Shown: positions 56,775 through 64,000 of the stretch, piece after piece
Layout of the letters: each line of letters begins with the position of its first letter
Position numbering within the stretch: position 1 is the stretch's first letter
Assembly (NCBI GenBank): GCA_005656395.1
Contig: SRSI01000021.1
Location: 62,001-126,000, forward strand
Source: Strongyloides papillosus
Taxonomy: Eukaryota > Nematoda > Chromadorea > Rhabditida > Strongyloididae
Length of the DNA: 64,000 nt
Reading direction: 5' to 3'
Notes under the pieces: model-generated
What the model was told of the DNA's origin: nothing
What the model saw: only the letters and a program-made list of their open reading frames with translations
Databases searched by the model: none
Program-made: the position numbers and the translations under genes

Positions 56775-56846
56775 GCCTATTTAGTATAGTGGTTAGTACT
56801 CCACGTTGTAGCCGTGGCGACGTAGGTTCGATTCCTGCAATAGCCA
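56775..56846 (+). tRNA. tRNA-His-like gene with Tyr anticodon GTA
   Basis: The body (TTAGTATAGTGGTTAGTAC, anticodon stem CCACG/CGTGG, loop TTGTAGC, GACGTAGGTTCGATTCC) follows metazoan tRNA-His. Position 36 is A instead of G, so the anticodon is GTA (56808-56810), which reads Tyr codons. The acceptor GCCTATT/AATAGCC has one C-C mismatch at 2:71. The T-stem is paired and a TTTT terminator follows. It has no intron, unlike usual tRNA-Tyr. Either a mutated His gene, a pseudogene or a chimeric tRNA. Confidence 0.8.
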
Positions 56847-56854
56847 TTCCTTTT

Positions 56855-57845
56855 GTGAAATGTATAGTAGAAATTATACTATATAATATAGTTTTTCTTT
56901 TTAATTCTATCCATTTATATTAATTTCATATAAAAAAATCAGAATGATCACTATGTAGACACTTTCTTTATTAGATGTCTAAATGTTTATGTAAAAAATT
57001 ATAGATAAAAAGAAAGTAAATTATCTTAATTACAATTATACTTACAAAAAATAATTTAGTAATTATATTGCGAACAACAAATAAATTTAATTTATTTTTA
57101 AACCAAAGAAAAAATCATATTCGCTATATAAAGTTTATTTTATTATACAAAGAGTTGTTTTAAAATGTATAAAACTGTATACTATTAGTATGAAGCAATC
57201 GACACAATAAATTTACTACTTATTTACATGAGTTCTAAAAATTAAAAGGAACAGATTAAAATGACTTCATAATAATAAAAAATAGTAAAACACTCTTTAT
57301 TAAAAAATAGCAGGAATTTAACGGTATTTTTATTAAACAGAGATAAAACATATTTATCTCAAAAAATCGTTTCTTAAATACAGCTTAATATGTTGTATTT
57401 CTAAAAATCTATTTACTTTATCAATACGGCATAAAGCATTCATTACAAAACTTAGAACAAACATAATTTGAATATTATGACTCTTCTTGGTAGTAAAGTC
57501 ATAAACTAGTTAAATTAATAAAATAATATAGTATGTGTGTAATAGTAGACGCATTTCTTTTGCACGAAAATGTTCTGTATGTTAGAAAAATAAATTACTA
57601 TTTTTTCATTAAAACATAGTAGCATTTTAACAATATTCTTTTTTTATAATTACTATGCTTTTTTGTAACTTCATACTTATACGAAGTAGCGTTTAAACAC
57701 GGTTTTAACATTACTTAAAACATAATACTCCTCCAAATTTTTGTAAAAATGTGTATTTAAAAAAAATGCGTCTACTACTCCAGACTAAATATAAATATTT
57801 TACTGGTTTGTGATTTATCTAAAACATGTTTGTTTTTTACAAAAA
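56855..57845. other. No recognisable feature
   Basis: AT-rich spacer between tRNA loci; nothing supportable. Confidence 0.3.
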
Positions 57846-57852
57846 CATGATT

Positions 57853-57934
57853 CGTTTGGGACGAGATTCGAACTCGCGCGGGCAAAGCCCAATGGCTTAG
57901 CAGGCCGGCCCCTTAACCACTCGGGCACCCAAAC
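57853..57934 (-). tRNA. tRNA-Ser(GCT)
   Basis: The acceptor GTTTGGG/CCCAAAC is perfect. The anticodon loop CTGCTAA gives GCT. The long variable arm is TTGGGCTTTGCCCGC and the T-arm CGAGTTCGAATCTCG. The two outer pairs of the anticodon stem (27:43, 28:42) are mismatched, so function is less certain. A TTTTT terminator follows. Confidence 0.88.
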
Positions 57935-58527
57935 ACGTTCCGGCCACCGTTTATGTTTTCCACCAAGAGTTTACTACGTATATTTTATTAAGTTATATAA
58001 TCACTAAAAACGATTTATAAATATTAAATTAACCAACCGTTTTGTTATTCTTAATAAATATAAATAAAAATAATTTAATTTTGAAATAATTATAAAATTT
58101 TTTTAAAGTAAAAATATATTATTAGTTAAATATTTTTTTATTCTTTTTATAATATAAATTTAAAATTTGTAATGGAAATTGATCCAAATAAAAATAATAA
58201 ATGAAAGAATATCAATAATCAAGACTGAAGACAGAAGACTATCTAAATAATTTATATATTTCTTATCTATTATTGAATATTATAAAAGTAAAAGAAAATA
58301 GATGATAACCGGGCATTCTCGGTTGTTAATAAACCATATATTCATATGTATGTGTATTATATTTATATTCCATAACAAATTATACGTATCTTAATTTTTT
58401 TTTATTGAAAAACAGTAGAAAAAAAATAACGTTAAAATATTATTGTAACATAAAATTTTATAAATTCTTACTAAAAAAACGTTTTAAAATTGTTTTATTA
58501 GAAAATATAAAAACTGTCAAAAAGTAT

Positions 58528-58648
58528 TGACGGAAGTGGGATTTAAACCCACGCCTCGATAACGAGATCAGAATACCCAGTGATGATGTAGAACCTACAT
58601 AAATTACGTACTTGAGTCTGACGCTTTAGACTACTCGGCCATTTCGCC
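58528..58648 (-). tRNA. tRNA-Leu(CAA) with intron, partly degenerate
   Basis: The anticodon region CAGACTCAAG gives CAA, followed by an intron of about 37 nt before TTCTGAT. The variable arm is CTCGTTATCGAG. The acceptor GGCGAAA/TTCCGTC has one A-C mismatch. The T-loop is TTTAAAT instead of TTCRANT, which changes two key B-box bases. TTTTT follows. Intron and anticodon fit eukaryotic Leu-CAA, but it may be a decaying copy. Confidence 0.8.
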
Positions 58649-58654
58649 TGTTGA

Positions 58655-59640
58655 AAAGGATATTTACTTCTACAAAATTAAATTATGTTTAGAGAAATCA
58701 TCAAATAAGTACATATATGACGACTTTTATACAACTAAGTTTAATGTTGTATAGCAATGTTGAATACAATTATTTTTGACAGTTTAAATAAAAAATAAAA
58801 TAGTAAAGCATTTTTTTTTTAATTTACATTAACTTAAGTAAAATATTTTAATGTTTATACTGGTCTCCCAATAGCCAGTGAAGACTGAATCAAATAACCA
58901 ACAAATTCAGATAAATTGATATATTATATAAAAAACTATAAAGCGTTATAAAAAAATAAAGGATTACAATATTACTTACCCAAGTAACCCTTGGTCGTCA
59001 CTATAACAAATATATGACTATCTCATACAAAACTAGGCCTTATATACTAACTAATTTGTCATCGTAAATACTATTACTCTTAATAATATACATAGTTTAA
59101 TTTAAAATAAACAAAATTTTGAAATAACCGCTGTTTTTCAAATATAAATATTTTTGAAAACAATAATATTCAGAGAATTTAAAATACATGAATTTTGACA
59201 GAATATATTTTTTACTCTTTTAATATAATAATTTACAATTTGAGTATTTTTTTTATTGTTTACAAAATAAGAACACAAAAAAAAAACTTGCTTATATAGG
59301 AGGCAATAATTTTTTTTTTAAAGTGGAAATACAAAAAAGCAAATTAAAAAAAAATTTATTAAATTTATAAAGAACAAATAAAAAAGCATAATTATGCAAA
59401 TTAAAAAAACGTCCAATTTATTCATTATTATTTGCACCATTGATAATATTCTAAAATGGAAATAATTACTATTATATTTTTTAAGTATACTTACGGTTAT
59501 TTTATGTTTAAGAGCAATTGAAGAGAGTGAAAATCCACCAAATGTGTTCTTAAAACTGTTCCTTGATATTTAACAAATGTTAAATATGGCTTCAAAGAAT
59601 TTTTCTACGTTTTATCGCCATGTATACATTTTGTAATAAT
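58655..59640. other. No recognisable feature
   Basis: AT-rich; short phrases such as tatgcaaattaaaa at 59395 recur at 61180 but give no defined repeat. Confidence 0.3.
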
Positions 59641-59646
59641 AAATAG

Positions 59647-60510
59647 TTACATAGCTCCATAAATTGCTTTTGATATATGATGATACTTGTGCCTTATCCC
59701 TTGGAAATCAACATAGCATTTTTGTAACTCATTAATCTCCTTCTCGTCTACCAAGCAAATCCACAAGTATTTTTTATCTTTTTTTGTAAACTAAAATTAA
59801 TTATAAATATAAAGGCCAATAAAGTAATTTTTATAAAAATATAAACTTACAAAAGCTCTTGGTACAAATGTTGATATTTTGCCAAAATTATCCAAAAATG
59901 TTATTAAGTTTTCTGTTATGTGATAACGCATGTCACTATCGAGAAGTTTTCTGCAAAATGAAAGATAAGAACAAGAATAATAAACTTACTTGAAAGTGGA
60001 ATGCTACTTGTAATGCTGTTAAAGAATATTTTTTTTATGGTAAGCCAGATTCGTATTGTTTCGTATAATATCTCCTTCTGCATTGATAATTGTCCTTAAA
60101 AAAAATAATCCAGCATCATCATTTTCCTTTGTAAAGACCTCCTCAAATTTCCATAATGGTATCAATAAAAATTTACTGCTTTTACTGATTATACCATTAT
60201 TTACTTTGTACATATTAAGAAGTCTGTTCCGTTTTGATCTATGTTTTTTCATGAAAATATTTGAGAATTAATGCCAGAGTGAAGAAGAGGGATCCTTGCA
60301 ATATTTTTCCATGTCATTGTTGAGAAGTTTCTGCACCCATGCTTCACTCACTGATAAAAAATTGTGCCCACCCGCATCGATTAGAATTTCCAAAGTTGTA
60401 CTAAACTCAGGCTTCATTAGTTGAATTTTTACTTTTCTCCCTCTTCTTCTGGTACCAACATCATCTTCTTCCTCAATTTGGAGGTCACCGCTCTCACTTA
60501 TATTGTCCAT
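59647..60510 (-). pseudogene. Three-exon gene or recent pseudogene, unknown function
   Basis: Exons on the minus strand: 60510-59990, 59950-59851 and 59790-59647. They are separated by introns of 39 nt (GTAAGTTTATT...TTTTGCAG) and 60 nt (GTAAGTTTATA...AATTTTAG). The reading phase is kept across all three and the last exon ends in TAA. Start MDNISESGDLQIEEEDD; later parts VWICLVDE-like YLWICLVDEKEIN and KAIYGAM. The first exon has three in-frame stops (60268, 60019 and one near 60009), so either more introns exist or it is broken. KLLNNDM in exon 1 and KLLDSDM in exon 2 suggest an internal duplication. No family is recognised. Confidence 0.45.
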
Positions 60511-60728
60511 TTAGTTCAATCTAAAAAATAAAAAGTTTTGAAATTATAAGAAAAAAATGATATGAAATAGTAACAAAAAAGTTATTGGAATAATAAGATT
60601 TAATGGAAAAGTAAAAATAAGAAGACAAATGTAATCGAGAAATAAAGTTGTTAGAAAACAAAAGTAACGTCGTAAAAGAAAAGTTGAAACTAACCTTTTA
60701 TTGAAATAACAAATAAATTAATTTAGTT

Positions 60729-61055
60729 GAAAATACGCCAAATATCAAACTTAAAGATTTTAAAAGTATTGAAGTATGTAATGAAATAAACAGTGCTATT
60801 GGTATTCCAGTTATGTGGTTAACAACAGTTGATTGTGTACATGTAATAGATTCTGTGTTATATAAAGATTCTTTTCAATTTTCATTATCAGACGTTATTT
60901 CATATAAAAAAGAATCCTGTATAGATATTTCCAATTACTTAGGCTTCATTTTTAGTGAATATGTTTCATTCGGGACTAACGATAGATCTAAAAACTACAT
61001 AAAACAATTAGAATATCAGATAACAAGAAATCTTTTTTATTCTAGTAATAATTAA
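60729..61055 (+). CDS. Possible terminal exon, unknown protein
   Basis: After a TTTAG acceptor at 60724-60728 an open frame of about 108 codons runs to TAA at 61055: ENTPNIKLKDFKSIEVCNEI then IGIPVMWLTTVDCVHVID and SYKKESCIDISNYLGFIF. Composition is more protein-like than that of chance frames nearby. No upstream exon or family was identified. It is divergent from the gene at 60510. Confidence 0.35.
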   Translation, partial: ENTPNIKLKDFKSIEVCNEINSAIGIPVMWLTTVDCVHVIDSVLYKDSFQFSLSDVISYKKESCIDISNYLGFIFSEYVSFGTNDRSKNYIKQLEYQITRNLFYSSNN

Positions 61056-61059
61056 AACA

Positions 61060-61765
61060 ATGGTATTATGTATATCTCATTTTTTTATGACGGTGGTGTT
61101 TTTTATGTACCTATTTAAAATTTTAATTTTCTTAAAACGCAAATCTTTTTTATATGAAAGCAAAATAACATGAGTATGCAAATTAAAATTCTTTAGAAAA
61201 CCAATTTATTTTCATAAAGCAAAAAAGCAAAATAAAAAATTTTTTTGTGTGGACATAGTTTTATACAAATTAAGTATATTTTAAAAATAAAATTGTACCC
61301 TCAAAAAGAATTTAGATGAATATAAAAAATATTAATAATTGTGGCTTTTTTGTTTTCATATTTGCTAGTTTACTTTTTAAGAATATTCCATTTTAAAAAA
61401 TTTTGTTGTTACATAAAATTATATTTTAAGATTTTGTGTTAAATTTAATTTTGATTTAATATTTTGGTAAACTTTATTATATTAATTGTTTTATCAAGTT
61501 TTGCTATTTTTTGTATTATCGTAATAAATTTATTATTAATACACTTTTCAAAAAGTATAAATAAAAATTTAAAAAGCAATTAAACGATTTTATATGATAT
61601 ATTCATTAAATTGCTATCTATTATCATATTTAGAATACATCTACATGACTTATTAAATATTTTACAGCAAACAACAATCAAAAACATTCAAGAAAAATAA
61701 ATAAAAATTGGTGAAAATTAATAATATTAAAATTATAACCTATAGACAAATAAATCATTCCGCGC
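61060..61765. other. No recognisable feature
   Basis: AT-rich; nothing supportable. Confidence 0.3.
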
Positions 61766-61768
61766 ATA

Positions 61769-61842
61769 GATTTCGTGGTGTAGTCGGTTATCACATCTGT
61801 CTAACACACAGAAGGTCGGCGGTTCGAATCCGCCCGAAATCG
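61769..61842 (+). tRNA. tRNA-Val(AAC)
   Basis: The acceptor GATTTCG/CGAAATC is perfect. The D-arm is TGGTGTAGTCGGTTATCAC, anticodon loop CTAACAC (AAC) and T-arm GGCGGTTCGAATCCGCC. TTTTT follows. It is convergent with the Val(TAC) gene 97 bp away. Confidence 0.95.
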
Positions 61843-61939
61843 TTCTTTTTGATATTTTGTTTTAAAACAAATTACTTTTCAAATTCATTCTTTTGAGGTA
61901 AAAATTGTTTGAATTTTTAGTAAAATACCTCAAAAAGAC

Positions 61940-62013
61940 TGGCCATAGCCGGGTTCGAACCGGCGACCTTCTGCGTGTAAAGCAGACGTGATAACCGACT
62001 ACACCATACGACC
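61940..62013 (-). tRNA. tRNA-Val(TAC)
   Basis: The acceptor GGTCGTA/TATGGCC has two G-U pairs. The D-arm is identical in type to the neighbouring Val gene. The anticodon loop is TTTACAC (TAC) and the T-arm GCCGGTTCGAACCCGGC. TTTTT follows on the minus strand. The pair probably arose by inverted duplication or shared ancestry. Confidence 0.95.
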
Positions 62014-62019
62014 TGAGCG

Positions 62020-62775
62020 TGGAGGAATTTTCTTCTTACAACTAAAATTATTTTGTTGAAAAATCGTCGAAAAAGTACATAAAAATGATTTTTTCTTTCC
62101 ATAACTAAATATAAAGTATCTTAAGAATACGAACCCCCTAACTTTTTTGTAAATTTTTAAATGTTTTACAAACTTTAATAAATCAGAATTTTTATAAATT
62201 TTTTTTAAAATAAATAAAAATTATGTAAAACGATGGATTTTATAAAAAAAATAAAGGGTTTAATGGAAAAAAAGAATTTGGCAGTAAAAAGATTTTTTAC
62301 ATTTGTTTAACCTTCTTATTTAAATGTTTAAAACTAAGATGTTTTAAAAAATGTCTTTTATATAATAAAAACATATCATAACTAGTGATAAACTATTTTT
62401 AAAGAATTTAAATTTTCAAAAAATTTTAAAGTGCATTTTTTTTTAAATTAAAAGAGGTTAAAAGTTAGTAAACAATATACAAATGTACGCAAAATTTAAA
62501 AATGATAAAAAAGTCTAAGTAAACTGTCAAATTAACTCAACTTAAAAAAGAAATATATAATTATTATATTATTATATGCTATTGTTAATTATATGTTTTT
62601 TTAGGTACACATACCAAAAAAATAAAGTTTACTAATCGACCTTTTTAGTTCACAATAATAAAAAGATATAGTCTCACTGCATTTATAATAAACAAAGATT
62701 CACTAGATAACTTTTAAGCAATTCATTAACATAAAATTGTATTAATGAGTTAGTTTCGTTTACTATTTAACTCTA
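62020..62775. other. No recognisable feature
   Basis: AT-rich; nothing supportable. Confidence 0.3.
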
Positions 62776-62779
62776 ATCC

Positions 62780-62827
62780 CTATATGAGGTGATTAACGAC
62801 AGCAATGCCTATTAGTGAATGCAACGC
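62780..62827 (+). other. CTATATGAGGT...GCAATGCC motif
   Basis: CTATATGAGGTGATTAACGA then CAGCAATGCC and TAGTGAATGCAACGC. It is closest to the M copies at 600-639 and 10000-10040 but without the rest of M. It lies 44 bp from the foldback element. Confidence 0.5.
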
Positions 62828-62870
62828 TTAAGCTTTAACAAAATATTAACGAAAATAATGTACTATCTTC

Positions 62871-63945
62871 AATAAATAACCACATCAAAAACCTAGGTTT
62901 TTGTATTCTAAAGACTTTTATATCTTAATATATTATACGCCCACTTAAATGAAAAAATAAATTTTGCGAACTTTAAAGAATGAAAATAAATTTTGCGTAC
63001 TAAAAAGGATGAAAATAAATTTTGATTCCTATAATATCACTCATCTGTATAAAAGTAGCGTCGTCTAGTGACTTAGATTATTATCGTTTATTATTAAATC
63101 GAACATGTGCAATTTTCATTTGATTTTTTAGTTTTTCTTAATGGTAACGATTATGTTTTCTATTGTTGGAAAAGAAAACGAATTTTAATATATTTGTAAC
63201 AATATTAAGAATGTATTATGTTAATAAAATATAATAATTAAACAACAATTTTATCCTTATTAGCAGTAACTGGATATTGTGAAAATTTATTATGATATAT
63301 AATTTCATGTATTACTTATTTTCATTTGCAAAAAATCACTGATAAGTAGAATTTACATTTAACAGTTTGGTTTCTGATTACATAGAATATATCATAGTAT
63401 ATGTTTACATAAAAGTTTTATTAAATCAAAGTTGTGTAATTATTATTTTTTTAAGGATGCCAAATATGTGTTCTATTGTTGGAGTAGAGAGTGGATTTTA
63501 ATATATTTGCAACAACAATGAGAATGTCCTATTTTAATAAAATAGAGTAATCAAACAATATTTTTATCATTATTAGCATTAAAAGGATATCGTACACGTT
63601 TCTTATGATATATAATTTCATGTAATATTTAATTTCTATTGGTAAATTAATGATTAAGTTGATTTTACATTTGCATTTCCAATTACATGGAATATTATAT
63701 TATATGTATTTATAATTTTCTAGTAGTCATCGATATAATCTAAATTACTAGACGACGCTACTTTTATACAGATGAGTGATATTATAGGAATCAAAATTTA
63801 TTTTCATCCTTTTTAGTACGCAAAATTTATTTTCATTCTTTAAAGTTCGCAAAATTTATTTTTTCATTTAAGTGCGCGTATAATATATTAAGATATAAAA
63901 GTCTTTAGAATACAAAAACCTAGGTTTTTGATGTGGTTATTTATT
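62871..63945. mobile_element. Long-TIR foldback element, copy 2
   Basis: It is an inverted copy of 43725-44747 with the same arms and interior. Both arms carry the same additional segment of about 31 bp (gcgaactttaaagaatg at 62967 and its complement at 63838) that is absent from both arms of copy 1. Similarity to copy 1 continues past the right arm to the window end (63946-64000 matches the inverse of 43676-43724), so the real element or duplication is larger on that side. Confidence 0.85.
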
Positions 63946-64000
63946 TTCATTATTTTTCGTTACAAAAAGTGTAATAATCTAAAAACTTTGTAATTATCAA

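Noticed and set aside
59280..61260. Inverted-repeat element around the three-exon gene
   Set aside because: The similar A-rich phrases on either side are in direct, not inverted, orientation and too short.

Overview
This window is strongly AT-rich animal nuclear DNA. The evidence is eukaryotic tRNA genes (two with introns), GT-AG introns of only 39 and 60 nt, and LTR, LINE, mariner and hAT elements. The very short introns and the general look of the tRNAs suggest a nematode or similar invertebrate, but I cannot name the species. Little ordinary protein-coding sequence is visible. Most of the window is nested repeats and mobile elements, plus a dense scatter of tRNA genes in the right half.

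Layout. 1-11 kb: dispersed repeats (families called here R, M and T), a short hAT-like element with an 8-bp target duplication (3507-4371), a 16/31-bp minisatellite (about 4400-5075) and a decayed RTE-type LINE (5719-8494). 11.1-15.9 kb: a complete Ty3-like LTR retrotransposon with identical 211-bp LTRs, a 5-bp target duplication and one open gag-pol frame that ends in an extra, catalytically complete RNase H placed after the integrase. 16-19.5 kb: more R and T repeats and a small inverted-repeat element. 19.8-24.7 kb: an irregular tandem array whose units carry a short stem-loop, conserved in ends and in a bulged A, with compensating base changes between copies. 27.3-29.3 kb: a decayed hAT element with perfect 19-bp TIRs and an 8-bp duplication. 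31.8-35.5 kb: a full-length LINE of the restriction-like-endonuclease type (R4/NeSL/R2-like), inserted inside a tRNA-Gly(TCC) gene. An intact, uninterrupted paralogue of this locus lies at 49.5 kb.

From 36.8 to 62.0 kb there are eleven tRNA or tRNA-like loci that are not interrupted (Asp, Asn, Ile with intron, Thr, Gly-TCC, Arg, a His-like one with a Tyr anticodon, Ser, Leu with intron, two Val). A twelfth, tRNA-Gly(GCC), is split by an 834-bp CACTA-like element. The same part holds an intact mariner (55379-56665), two copies of a 1-kb long-TIR foldback element (43.7 and 62.9 kb), a TA-flanked MITE (52365-53376), a small secreted-protein gene with TATA box and poly(A) signal (40881-41213) and a three-exon gene or pseudogene (59647-60510).

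The observations most worth following are the LINE inside a tRNA-Gly gene with its empty paralogue, the second tRNA-Gly gene split by a DNA transposon, the covarying stem-loop array, the C-terminal RNase H of the LTR element, and the tRNA-His body with a GTA anticodon. All family assignments rest on motifs read by eye; no database search was run.
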